NCBI RefSeq assembly: GCF_011043555.1
Contig: NZ_JAAKGS010000007.1
Span: 1-64,000, forward strand
DNA length: 64,000 nt
Direction: 5' to 3'
Source: Sphingobacterium sp. SGR-19
Lineage (GTDB): Bacteria; Bacteroidota; Bacteroidia; Sphingobacteriales; Sphingobacteriaceae
The notes beneath the pieces were generated by a model. That model was not told the origin of the DNA. It made no database searches and saw only the letters and a program-made list of their open reading frames with translations. This document shows positions 1-8,439 of the stretch, one piece after another. Numbering within the stretch: the stretch's first letter is position 1; the number at the start of each line of letters is the position of its first letter. The position numbers and the translations under genes were made by a program.

Positions 1-110
1 TCCAACTCAGCTAAATCTATCCTTTATAATAAGATTTTTACAAGTGAATCCGGCAAAATAGCGGTATCTTGGCGTTATGTGTTTCCTGTTTATGATGTTT
101 CAAGATAGTT

Positions 111-1169
111 ATGAGTAAGAGATTTGCAACGGTTTTAATTATTATTTTGCTAATAATAGCGGGATTGGTGACCTATCGGGTTATGATTAATAAGGAAAAA
201 GCTGCTGAGAATGCGGAGGGAAGACAACGAACAGAATCGAAAGTATACGGTATGGTTGTTTCTGGCCAACCTTTTTCCGATTTTTTGTCGCTCTCTGGCA
301 CTATTGAACCCAATGAAGTTATTAATCTGCGTTCGGAGATTTCAGGAATCGTGGAAGTCTTAAATTTTTCTGAGGGAGGCCATGTATCTAATGGACAGGT
401 TCTAATCAAAATAAATGATGCAGAATTAAGAGCGCAGTTAGCACAAGCTAAAACACGGAATAGTCTAGCAGCAGAAAATGAGCGTAGGGCCAAGCTGTTG
501 TTGGAAAAAGAGGCTATTAGTCAAGAAGAATATGATATCGCAAGTGCAGATCATAGAACAGCTGAGTCACAGATACAGCTTATAGAGGCGCAATTAATCA
601 AAACAGCCATTCGTGCTCCATTTTCGGGAACGGTAGGTCTCCGGAATATTTCTAAAGGAAGTTATATTACACCTATCACTGATATTGCTCAACTTGTGGA
701 TATAAGCAAAGTGAAATTAGAATTTTCAATTCCAGAAAAATATGCATCCAAAGTTAAAATAGGTACCTCGGTACGATTTACAGTGCAAGGGACAAGCGAT
801 GAATTTACAGCAAAGGTATATGCTATTGAGCCTTTAGTAGAAACGGCAACTCGGACACTGCGTGTTCGCGCCTTAGCAAACAATAGAGATAGTGGGCTTA
901 TTCCGGGTACATTTGCTAATGTCATTTTTCCATTGGAAACTGTAGAAAAAGGGCTGTTGGTACCGGCCGAGGCACTAATTCCAATTCAGAATGGAAAAAA
1001 ATTATTCGTTAAGAGAGAAGGTATAGCTAAGGAGATATTGGTTGAAACCGGCGCCCGCACAGATGCTGACGTTTTGATTGTTAAAGGTATAAACGAAGGG
1101 GATACCGTTTTGACTTCTGGTGTGATGTCATTGCGAGACGGCAGCCCTGTGACTGTGACGTTGCGTTAA
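111..1169 (+). CDS. RND efflux periplasmic adaptor (membrane fusion protein)
   Basis: 352 residues. An N-terminal membrane anchor (residues 5-24, no lipobox cysteine) is followed by the barrel-sandwich/lipoyl half (about 60-100 with its partner at about 165-195, motif IRAPFSGTVG), a short helical hairpin (about 105-160) and beta-barrel and membrane-proximal domains to the end (VPAEALIPIQNGK at about 283-295). This is the HlyD/AcrA-type adaptor that links an inner-membrane RND pump to an outer-membrane channel. The pump gene starts 11 bases downstream and the TolC-like gene follows it, so the three form one operon. The first 110 bases of the window lie upstream; I see only a weak -7-like TATCTTGG there and no regulator gene. 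The substrate cannot be read from sequence. Confidence 0.93.
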   Translation: MSKRFATVLIIILLIIAGLVTYRVMINKEKAAENAEGRQRTESKVYGMVVSGQPFSDFLSLSGTIEPNEVINLRSEISGIVEVLNFSEGGHVSNGQVLIKINDAELRAQLAQAKTRNSLAAENERRAKLLLEKEAISQEEYDIASADHRTAESQIQLIEAQLIKTAIRAPFSGTVGLRNISKGSYITPITDIAQLVDISKVKLEFSIPEKYASKVKIGTSVRFTVQGTSDEFTAKVYAIEPLVETATRTLRVRALANNRDSGLIPGTFANVIFPLETVEKGLLVPAEALIPIQNGKKLFVKREGIAKEILVETGARTDADVLIVKGINEGDTVLTSGVMSLRDGSPVTVTLR

Positions 1170-1180
1170 TAGAGATTGTA

Positions 1181-4100
1181 ATGAGTTTATCTACATTAAG
1201 TATTAAGCGCCCCGTTCTCGCTATTGTCATGAACTTACTGTTAATCCTTTTTGGGATTATCGGATATACTTTTTTGGGGGTGAGGGAATATCCTTCTATC
1301 GATCCCGCTCAAATTTCCGTTCGGACAAACTACGCAGGAGCAAATGCCGACATTATAGAGTCCCAAATTACGGAACCACTTGAGAAATCGATTAATTCGA
1401 TTGATGGTATTCGCAACATTTCATCATCTAGTAGTCAAGGCGCTAGCAACATTACGATCGAATTTAATTTGGATAAGGATCTAGAGGCGGCGGCGAACGA
1501 CGTGCGGGATAAGGTATCACAAGCAATGCGAAGCCTGCCGCAAGATATTGATGCGCCGCCTGTTGTTTCTAAAGCTGACGCTGATTCAGAACCTATTATT
1601 ACCATGACTGTCCAGAGTACAACAAGAAATGTGTTGGAGCTATCGGATTATGCCGATAACATTATCGCTCAACGGTTACAGACTATCCCGGGGGTGAGTT
1701 CGGTACGGATATGGGGACAACGTAAATACGCTATGCGACTGTGGATAGATCCGGTGCGTTTGGCTTCTTACGGACTGACGGTACTCGATGTTCGAGCCGC
1801 TTTGAATAATCAAAACGTGGAGTTACCTTCAGGCGTGTTGACAGGTACAAATACGGAACTTGCGGTTAAGACATTGGGAAATTTGGCCACGGAAGAGGAG
1901 TTTAACAAGATTATTATTCGAGCAGATGAAAATCGGGTGGTACGAATGGCAGATGTGGGCAATGCGGCTCTGGAGGCTGAAAATTTTGAAACCAAGATGT
2001 CAGACTCGGGATACCCAATGGTTGCTCTGGCGATTGTTCCTCAGCCAGGGACCAATTACGTGGAGATTGCAGAACATTTTTACGAAGAATATGATAAATT
2101 AGAAGAAGATCTCCCTCCGGGTTTTGACTTGAATATTGCGATGGATAATACCCAGTTTGTTCGTAAAGCAATATTTGAAGTAGTAGAGACATTGATCATT
2201 GCTATCGTTCTGGTGGTTTTGATTATCTATATATTCTTTCGGAACTGGTCTATTGCTTTCCGTCCTTTGGTCGACATTCCTGTTTCCTTGATTGCTACTT
2301 TTTTTATTATGTATCTGTGTGGCTTTTCGATTAATGTGTTGACATTGCTGGCTATCGTGTTGGCGACGGGTCTAGTCGTGGATGATGGTATCGTCGTCAC
2401 CGAAAATATTTTTAAGAAAGTGGAAGAAGGAATGTCGCCTATTGAAGCCGCGATAAAAGGCTCAAATGAGATATTCTTTGCCGTTATCTCTATTTCCATT
2501 ACGTTAGCGGCAGTGTTTCTGCCAGTCATTTTTTTGGAGGGATTTGTTGGACGTTTATTTAGGGAATTTGGTGTTGTTATTGGCGCGGCTGTATTAATTT
2601 CAGCTTTCGTGTCTTTGTCATTGACACCTATGCTCAATGCATATTTGATGAAGGGTGGTGAACAGCGTAAATCAAAATTCTATAACAAAACAGAGCGTTA
2701 TTTTCAGATCATGAACAAGGAATATGAAAGTTCCCTACAAGGATTTTTAAAATTCAAATGGCTCGGCATTGTTATTATTGCAGTATGTTTTGGTCTTATT
2801 TATTTCTTCTATTCTGTGCTGCCAAAAGAGACGGCGCCGTATGATGATAGAAGTTACATTAGATTGAGCGCCACCGCACCAGAAGGAGTTTCTTACGATT
2901 ATATGGATCGTTTTATGACAGAACTTACCGCGCTCATGAATGATTCAGTTCCCGAGAAAAAAGTAAGTCTTGTGGTTACCTCTCCAGGGTTTGGTACTGC
3001 GTCTGCCAACAGTGGTTTTGTCAGATTGGGATTGGTGCAACCTGAAGCGCGTACACGGACACAGCAAGAAATAGCGACAGATCTTTCTCGAATGACGCGA
3101 CAGTATTCTGAAGCTAGGGTGGCTGTTTCACAGCAACCTACCATATCGGTCAACAGACGGGGTGGGCTACCTATTCAATATATTATTCAAGCACCTAATT
3201 TCGAGCGTTTAGAGGAAAAGATTCCAGAGTTTATGGAGGAGCTGTCAAGAGACCGGACATTTTCTATTGTGGACGTGAATTTGAAATTTAATAAGCCAGA
3301 GGTGTACGTAACGATTGACCGTGATCGGGCCCAATCGATGGGCGTATCCGTGTTGGACGTAGCTCAGACACTTCAAATGTCCTTGTCTGGACAGCGTTTT
3401 GGATATTTTATGATGAATGGCAAGCAATACCAGGTAATGGGGCAATTTGATAGAAAGGATAGAGCAACACCAATGGATCTGGCTGCTATTTATGTAAAAA
3501 ATAAGGATGGTCTCCTTGTTCAATTGGACAATATAGTAGAAATTGAGGAGCAAAGTAGTCCACCCCAACTCTACCATAATAATCGGTATATGTCGGCTAC
3601 CGTATCGGCAGGATTGGCTCCTGGATATAGCATGGGAGATGGCATAGCAGCTATGAACGCCATAAAAGATCGTATATTGGATGCGACTTTTACAACAGAT
3701 TTAGGTGGAGAAGCGCGAGATTTTGTGGAGAGTAGCTCGAATACGATGTTTGCGTTTGGTTTAGCCGTTCTTCTTATTTTCCTCATTCTTGCAGCGCAAT
3801 TTGAGAGTTTTATAGATCCTATTATCATTCTGCTTACGGTACCTATGGCAGTTGGAGGAGCGTTACTTTCGTTGTGGTTATTTGCCCAAAGTTGGAATAT
3901 TTTTAGTCAGATTGGAACGATCATGTTAATTGGTTTGGTGACAAAAAACGGAATATTGATTGTGGAATTTGCCAATCAGCTTCGAGATCAAGGTTATGAA
4001 AAATACCAAGCTGTAGTTAAGGCATCCGAAGCACGTTTGCGCCCCATATTGATGACATCATTGGCTATTGCCTTAGGCGCCCTCCCTATCGCACTTTCTT

Positions 4101-4258
4101 TGGGAGCAGCTTCTACCAGTCGTATAGGTATGGGAGTCGTTATTGTCGGAGGGACCATGTTCTCGTTAATATTGACACTATATGTTATTCCTGCTTTTTA
4201 TTTAATGATGTCAAGATCCAGGAAAAAACGACCAGAGTTTGATAATATTGAAGAATAA
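1181..4258 (+). CDS. RND multidrug efflux permease (HAE1/AcrB family)
   Basis: 1025 residues, the usual length of proton-driven RND pumps. The protein begins with the first transmembrane helix (SIKRPVLAIVMNLLLILFG), has two large periplasmic loops, and carries the TM4 proton-relay pair in the motif GLVVDDGIVVTEN (about residues 403-415) and the TM10 lysine in GLVTKNGILIVEFAN (about 920-935). These match Asp407/Asp408/Lys940 of AcrB, which argues for drug or small-molecule export rather than a heavy-metal CusA-type pump. It would act as a trimer with the adaptor encoded just upstream and the TolC-family channel just downstream. Substrate range is unknown. Confidence 0.95.
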   Translation: MSLSTLSIKRPVLAIVMNLLLILFGIIGYTFLGVREYPSIDPAQISVRTNYAGANADIIESQITEPLEKSINSIDGIRNISSSSSQGASNITIEFNLDKDLEAAANDVRDKVSQAMRSLPQDIDAPPVVSKADADSEPIITMTVQSTTRNVLELSDYADNIIAQRLQTIPGVSSVRIWGQRKYAMRLWIDPVRLASYGLTVLDVRAALNNQNVELPSGVLTGTNTELAVKTLGNLATEEEFNKIIIRADENRVVRMADVGNAALEAENFETKMSDSGYPMVALAIVPQPGTNYVEIAEHFYEEYDKLEEDLPPGFDLNIAMDNTQFVRKAIFEVVETLIIAIVLVVLIIYIFFRNWSIAFRPLVDIPVSLIATFFIMYLCGFSINVLTLLAIVLATGLVVDDGIVVTENIFKKVEEGMSPIEAAIKGSNEIFFAVISISITLAAVFLPVIFLEGFVGRLFREFGVVIGAAVLISAFVSLSLTPMLNAYLMKGGEQRKSKFYNKTERYFQIMNKEYESSLQGFLKFKWLGIVIIAVCFGLIYFFYSVLPKETAPYDDRSYIRLSATAPEGVSYDYMDRFMTELTALMNDSVPEKKVSLVVTSPGFGTASANSGFVRLGLVQPEARTRTQQEIATDLSRMTRQYSEARVAVSQQPTISVNRRGGLPIQYIIQAPNFERLEEKIPEFMEELSRDRTFSIVDVNLKFNKPEVYVTIDRDRAQSMGVSVLDVAQTLQMSLSGQRFGYFMMNGKQYQVMGQFDRKDRATPMDLAAIYVKNKDGLLVQLDNIVEIEEQSSPPQLYHNNRYMSATVSAGLAPGYSMGDGIAAMNAIKDRILDATFTTDLGGEARDFVESSSNTMFAFGLAVLLIFLILAAQFESFIDPIIILLTVPMAVGGALLSLWLFAQSWNIFSQIGTIMLIGLVTKNGILIVEFANQLRDQGYEKYQAVVKASEARLRPILMTSLAIALGALPIALSLGAASTSRIGMGVVIVGGTMFSLILTLYVIPAFYLMMSRSRKKRPEFDNIEE

Positions 4259-4262
4259 GCTT

Positions 4263-5567
4263 ATGAGGGGAATATTGATTTCGTTGTATTTAGGACTAGG
4301 CATCTTTACTATAGCAGTGGGGCAGGAATTGTTGACCGTTAAACGTGCGGTGGAGATTGCGTTGGAAAATAACTATGATATACAATTGTCAAAAAATGTA
4401 TTGCTTGCGGCAAAAGAAAATAAAACGTACGGAAATGCGGGAATGCTTCCATACGCAACAGCAGACCTAGCACAGAACAACAGTATACAAAATGCAACAC
4501 AACTTCAGAATAGCGGCGTTGAGCGTTCTCTAGACAACGCGAGAAACAATAACTTAACCTATGGCGTAAATATTGGATGGACTATTTTTGATGGCTTAGG
4601 TATGTTTGCGCGCTATGAAAAACTACAGGAATTAGAAAAACAAGGCGACTTAGAATTGAAGAGAACCATTCTTGCTACCGTTGGTGATGTCATCACATTA
4701 TATTATACTATTGTGGAACAGCAAAATTTACTATCGGCGTTAGATTCCAGTATTCTTATTTCCAGAGAGCGGCTTCGTACAGCGGAAAATAGATTTTCTA
4801 TCGGAAAAGCGGCAAAATTGGAGGTTTTAAATGTCCAAGTTAATTTAAACGAAGATCTTTCTGCCCGTCTTCGTCAAGTCGAGACCGTTAAAAATTTGAA
4901 AACGATGTTGAATGGTATTCTGGCTAGAGACTTGGATATAGATTTCATAATCGATACCGAGGTTGGAATCGACGAGAGCCTGATATATGGCAATTTGCTT
5001 GAAAGAGCGGATCGGTTTAATCCCGATTTGCAAATCATTATCCTGAACAAAAAACTTGCAGAATTGGATTTGAAGGATATAAAGTCAGCTCGCTATCCGA
5101 CGGTGCGTTTAAATGGAGGATACAACTTTTCTCGAACGGAATCTAGTTTAGGATTTGTTGCACGTTCTAACTCCAGAGGACTGACGTATGGACTTACGGC
5201 CTCTGTCAACATTTTCGATGGCTTGAACCAACGCCGTAACGAACGTATCGCTAAAATCCAGATTGATAATGCTGCTTTACAGATTGAACAACAACGGCTG
5301 GCTGTGCAGACAGGTCTGAAAACGGCTTATGAGACCTATTTAACCAATATCGAATTAGTTAAAATGGAAGAAAAGAATGAAGATATCGCCCGTCAAAATC
5401 TCGATATTACGTTAGCTAAATATACAATTGGTTCCATTAGTGCGGTTGAGTTTAGAGATGCACAAGAAAATTTTATCAATGCTATTTCTCGCTTTAATGC
5501 AGCTCAACTACAAGCCAAATTATCGGAAATACAACTAAAAGAGCTTGTTGGACAGATCGACTTTTAG
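4263..5567 (+). CDS. TolC-family outer membrane efflux channel
   Basis: 434 residues from the ATG at 4263, five bases after the pump's stop codon. An in-frame TTG at 4239 would extend it into the pump gene; I prefer 4263 because the protein then begins with a normal signal peptide (MRGILISLYLGLGIFTIAVG, cleavage near GQ-E). Two outer-membrane-efflux-protein repeats follow (about 25-215 and 235-430), each rich in long amphipathic helices (LTVKRAVEIALENNYDIQLS; KTAYETYLTNIELVKMEEKN) and with the typical RNNLTYGVNIGWTIFDG strand segment. Third gene of the tripartite RND operon; it supplies the outer-membrane duct. Confidence 0.92.
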   Translation: MRGILISLYLGLGIFTIAVGQELLTVKRAVEIALENNYDIQLSKNVLLAAKENKTYGNAGMLPYATADLAQNNSIQNATQLQNSGVERSLDNARNNNLTYGVNIGWTIFDGLGMFARYEKLQELEKQGDLELKRTILATVGDVITLYYTIVEQQNLLSALDSSILISRERLRTAENRFSIGKAAKLEVLNVQVNLNEDLSARLRQVETVKNLKTMLNGILARDLDIDFIIDTEVGIDESLIYGNLLERADRFNPDLQIIILNKKLAELDLKDIKSARYPTVRLNGGYNFSRTESSLGFVARSNSRGLTYGLTASVNIFDGLNQRRNERIAKIQIDNAALQIEQQRLAVQTGLKTAYETYLTNIELVKMEEKNEDIARQNLDITLAKYTIGSISAVEFRDAQENFINAISRFNAAQLQAKLSEIQLKELVGQIDF

Positions 5568-5605
5568 AAGGGAAAAAATGTATCAATCCTGTTAATTATA
5601 AATTG

Positions 5606-5619
5606 AGCAAACGTTTGCT
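5606..5619. promoter_or_regulatory. Perfect 14-bp palindrome, LacI-family operator-like
   Basis: The sequence AGCAAACGTTTGCT is a perfect palindrome with a central CG, the form typical of operators bound by LacI/GalR-family repressors. It lies 39 bases after the efflux operon and about 205 bases upstream of the GH109-type gene. No LacI-family gene is in the window, so the regulator is inferred only from the shape of the site. Confidence 0.45.
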
Positions 5620-5774
5620 TTGCGTTTTCACTTTTTTTTAGTTGAGAATACTATTATACTTGTGTTAGAAAAGGTCTTGAAAAGATTTTTTTTGATAACC
5701 ATTTGTATACTGTCTCACAATATAAAGGTTATGCAAAGTAGACTGTTAGTTTGTTTTAAAATAGGTGATTTTAG

Positions 5775-5796
5775 AGGGGGCACAATGTTGTCCCCT
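5775..5796 (+). terminator. Hairpin upstream of the GH109-type gene
   Basis: AGGGGGCA (5775-5782) pairs with TGTCCCCT (5789-5796) with one G-U pair and a six-base loop, followed by TTTAATG. It may be a weak terminator for the efflux operon or a leader structure of the next gene. The rest of the 257-base gap (5568-5824) holds the palindrome at 5606 and AT-rich DNA with no credible gene. Confidence 0.35.
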
Positions 5797-5824
5797 TTAA
5801 TGTAAAAGAGAAATTTATTAATTT

Positions 5825-7240
5825 ATGGATACCAACCGAAGAGATTTTTTGAAGAAGGCAACACTTTTGTCTAGCGCGACGATTACATTGCCTGCTATAA
5901 ATAATGCTGCATTTGCCGCTGCCCCGAGTTTCAATATGTGGGGATTCGCCGCACCTAAGATAGACACCGTACGTATTGCGGTAATCGGGTTAGGGATGCG
6001 CGGTCCTGGGGCTGTCGATCGTCTGTCTTATATCGACGGAACAGAAATTGTGGCATTGTGTGATCGTCATGCAGACAGAGTCGCGAAAGCACAGAAAATA
6101 TTGACTAGCAAAGGCTTGAAGGAAGCTAAATCTTATTCTGGCGAGGAAGGTTGGGTTCAGTTATTGAAAGAAGAAGAAGTCGACTTGGTTTATATCTGTA
6201 CTCCTTGGGAGTTTCACGCGCCGATGTGTATTGCCGCAATGAAAGCTGGAGCGCATGCCGCATGTGAAGTGCCCATAGGTTTATCTGTGAAAGAGTGTTG
6301 GGACGTCGTTAAAGTGTCGGAACAGACGAAGAAGCACTGTATGATGCTGGAGAACTGTTGTTACGATTTTTTCGAAATGTTGACGTTAAACATGGCTCGT
6401 CAAGGGATGTTCGGAGAGCTGGTACATGCAGAAGGAGCCTATATCCACGATCTATTAGACTTAAACTTTAGCAAAAAAGGCTATGATAAAATGTGGCGTT
6501 TGCGGGAGAATATCAAGATGAATGGTAATCTTTATCCAACGCATGGAATCGGTCCGATTGCACAATGTATGAATATCAATAGTGGAGACCGAATGACCCA
6601 CTTAGTTGCCATGCAGACTGCCGACTTCCAAATGGGGGATAGAGCTCGTGAATTGGCAGCAGAAGATTCCTTTTTTCAAGAGTTTGTAGGTAAGAAGTAC
6701 CGGGGGAATATGGATACAACTTTAATAAAAACAGAAAAGGGGAAGACGTTAATGGTGCAACACGACGTTACTTCACCAAGACCTTATTCTCGTCTTCACT
6801 TGTTAAGCGGCACTAAAGGTTTTGCACAGAAATATCCAAAAGAAGGAATTGCTTTTGGACACAGCTTTGTAAAGGAGGACGAGCTAAAAAGTCTTAAAGA
6901 AAAATATACCCCTGAATTGGTGAAATTTATTGGTGAACAAGCAAAACAAGTCGGAGGACATGGCGGTATGGACTTTATAATGGATTGGCGCTTGATTGAT
7001 TGCTTACGTAATGGATTGCCAATTGAACAACCTGTGTATGAAGGAGCGTCTTGGAGTGCCATCGTGCCATTGAGTTGTGAGTCAGTTGCTAAAAATAGTA
7101 AGACTGTAAATATCCCTGATTTCACGAAAGGAGCTTGGAAAACTAATCAACCACATGATCTGAGCTTGAAGGGTGGCGGAAATACTGGAATCCGTCCGAA
7201 AGTAACCCAAAATAAGAATAATCAGTTGCATGTAGAGTAG
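5825..7240 (+). CDS. Gfo/Idh/MocA-type oxidoreductase, GH109 (alpha-N-acetylgalactosaminidase-like)
   Basis: 471 residues. The N-terminus has a twin-arginine-like export signal (NRRDFLKKATLLSSA at 4-18, then AFAAAP), so it is probably exported. The Rossmann motif GLGMRGPG (55-62) binds NAD, followed by DRHADR at the end of the second strand and AHAACEVP (about 136-143) in place of the usual EKP motif. YPTHGIGPIAQCMNINSGDR further on is typical of glycoside hydrolase family 109, which hydrolyses alpha-linked GalNAc by an NAD-dependent redox mechanism. The assignment rests on those motifs; a plain dehydrogenase role is the alternative. It has its own terminator at 7268 and a LacI-like palindrome upstream, so it looks singly transcribed and possibly sugar-controlled. 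Confidence 0.85.
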   Translation: MDTNRRDFLKKATLLSSATITLPAINNAAFAAAPSFNMWGFAAPKIDTVRIAVIGLGMRGPGAVDRLSYIDGTEIVALCDRHADRVAKAQKILTSKGLKEAKSYSGEEGWVQLLKEEEVDLVYICTPWEFHAPMCIAAMKAGAHAACEVPIGLSVKECWDVVKVSEQTKKHCMMLENCCYDFFEMLTLNMARQGMFGELVHAEGAYIHDLLDLNFSKKGYDKMWRLRENIKMNGNLYPTHGIGPIAQCMNINSGDRMTHLVAMQTADFQMGDRARELAAEDSFFQEFVGKKYRGNMDTTLIKTEKGKTLMVQHDVTSPRPYSRLHLLSGTKGFAQKYPKEGIAFGHSFVKEDELKSLKEKYTPELVKFIGEQAKQVGGHGGMDFIMDWRLIDCLRNGLPIEQPVYEGASWSAIVPLSCESVAKNSKTVNIPDFTKGAWKTNQPHDLSLKGGGNTGIRPKVTQNKNNQLHVE

Positions 7241-7267
7241 CTATTTACATTTAAGATGATATGTATG

Positions 7268-7301
7268 AGATGCCCAATAATTAATGGGCATCTTTTATTT
7301 T
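7268..7301 (+). terminator. Rho-independent terminator after the GH109-type gene
   Basis: AGATGCCCA (7268-7276) pairs perfectly with TGGGCATCT (7285-7293) around an eight-base loop, followed by TTTATTTTT. It separates the GH109-type gene from the FGE-like gene. Confidence 0.85.
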
Positions 7302-7329
7302 TAAGCTGATTATCTATATATTAGGGGCT

Positions 7330-8403
7330 ATGTTTTCAAAGTTTTTTTTATCGGCTATTCTTATTCACTGTATGATGTCTTGTCAATCCGGGACGAACAC
7401 AACGCAAAGTGAGACAGCGGAAGATTCGGTAGCGCTATGCCATATGGGGGCAATTCCATCGCGTTTTGTACAAAAGACCGATTCCTTATCCTATACACAG
7501 GGTAAGGATGATATTCGGATGGTATTGATCGAAGGGGGCATATTTCAGATGGGATCTTCCAATTTTCCAGATGCACAGCCGATACATGAGATCGAAGTTT
7601 CTTCTTTTTATATGGATGAACATGAAGTTACCAATGCTCAATTTAAGGCTTTTATAGATGCTACGGGGTACATAACGGTCGCCGAACGGCCATTGGATCC
7701 AAATGAGTTTCCTGGTGTGGACCCAAATATGCTTGTTCCTGGATCCGCAGTTTTTGCTGCACCAAGGGAAGTGAAGGGATTAGATAATTATATGCAATGG
7801 TGGCAATATATACCTGGAGCTAGTTGGAAACATCCAGAGGGACCTAATAGCTCGATCGAGGGAAAGGAAAACCATCCCGTTACGCAGTTGGCCTACCAAG
7901 ATGCAGAAGCTTATGCCAAATGGGCAGGGAAACGCCTTCCTACCGAAGCAGAATGGGAATATGCGGCTAAAGGCGGAAAACATAAGAACGAGACTTATTA
8001 CTGGGGTAGCGAAAAGAAGGAAGATGGAAAATGGTTGGCTAATATATATCAAGGAGACTTTCCATCCAGTAACACCAAAGAAGATGGTTTTGAAACGACA
8101 GCGCCGGTAAAATCTTTTCCACCAAACGCATACGGCCTCTATGATATGGAAGGCAATGTTTGGGAATGGTGTTCCGATTTTTATCGACCAGATTATTATG
8201 TGCATAGCGTCAAAGTAAATCCTAAGGGACCTATGGATTCACACGATCCACAAGAGCCGGGCTTAGTAAAGCGCGTGCAGCGTGGTGGCTCGTTCTTATG
8301 TAATGATCAATATTGCGAACGATATAAAGCAGGTAGTCGGGGGAAAGGTGAAATAAACAGTCCGACGAATAATGTGGGTTTCCGCTGTGTGAAGGACATA
8401 TAA
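7330..8403 (+). CDS. Formylglycine-generating enzyme (SUMF1-like) lipoprotein
   Basis: 357 residues. A type II signal peptide ends in the lipobox MMSC (Cys18), placing the enzyme in the periplasm on a lipid anchor. Residues about 62-356 form the FGE-sulfatase domain: MVLIEGGIFQMGS, HEVTNAQFKAFIDATGY, KRLPTEAEWEYAAKGG, GNVWEWCSDFY and GFRCVKD. Many family members have lost catalysis, but this one keeps the cysteine pair of true formylglycine-generating enzymes, Cys324 and Cys329 in SFLCNDQYCERY, the spacing of human SUMF1 Cys336/Cys341. I infer an active copper-dependent oxidase that converts a sulfatase cysteine to formylglycine. No sulfatase gene is in the window. A strong terminator follows. 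Confidence 0.9.
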   Translation: MFSKFFLSAILIHCMMSCQSGTNTTQSETAEDSVALCHMGAIPSRFVQKTDSLSYTQGKDDIRMVLIEGGIFQMGSSNFPDAQPIHEIEVSSFYMDEHEVTNAQFKAFIDATGYITVAERPLDPNEFPGVDPNMLVPGSAVFAAPREVKGLDNYMQWWQYIPGASWKHPEGPNSSIEGKENHPVTQLAYQDAEAYAKWAGKRLPTEAEWEYAAKGGKHKNETYYWGSEKKEDGKWLANIYQGDFPSSNTKEDGFETTAPVKSFPPNAYGLYDMEGNVWEWCSDFYRPDYYVHSVKVNPKGPMDSHDPQEPGLVKRVQRGGSFLCNDQYCERYKAGSRGKGEINSPTNNVGFRCVKDI

Positions 8404-8439
8404 AAAATAAACCCGCTTTAAAAGCGGGTTTATTTTTTT
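8402..8439. terminator. Bidirectional terminator between FGE-like gene and carB
   Basis: A hairpin with arms AAACCCGCTTT and AAAGCGGGTTT (8409-8431) is flanked by A-rich DNA on the left and T-rich DNA on the right. It can end transcription of both convergent genes and overlaps the carB stop codon. Confidence 0.9.

Noticed and set aside
1-110. TATCTTGG before the RND operon as a promoter
   Set aside because: It departs from the TAnnTTTG consensus in the invariant T stretch and no -33 element is present; the true promoter may lie outside the window.
4239-4262. TTG start for the TolC-family gene inside the pump gene
   Set aside because: The ATG at 4263 gives a normal signal peptide and five-base spacing.
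5620-5805. 61-codon plus-strand frame between the efflux operon and the GH109-type gene
   Set aside because: Composition is that of AT-rich spacer, it spans the hairpin at 5775, and it has no recognisable domain.
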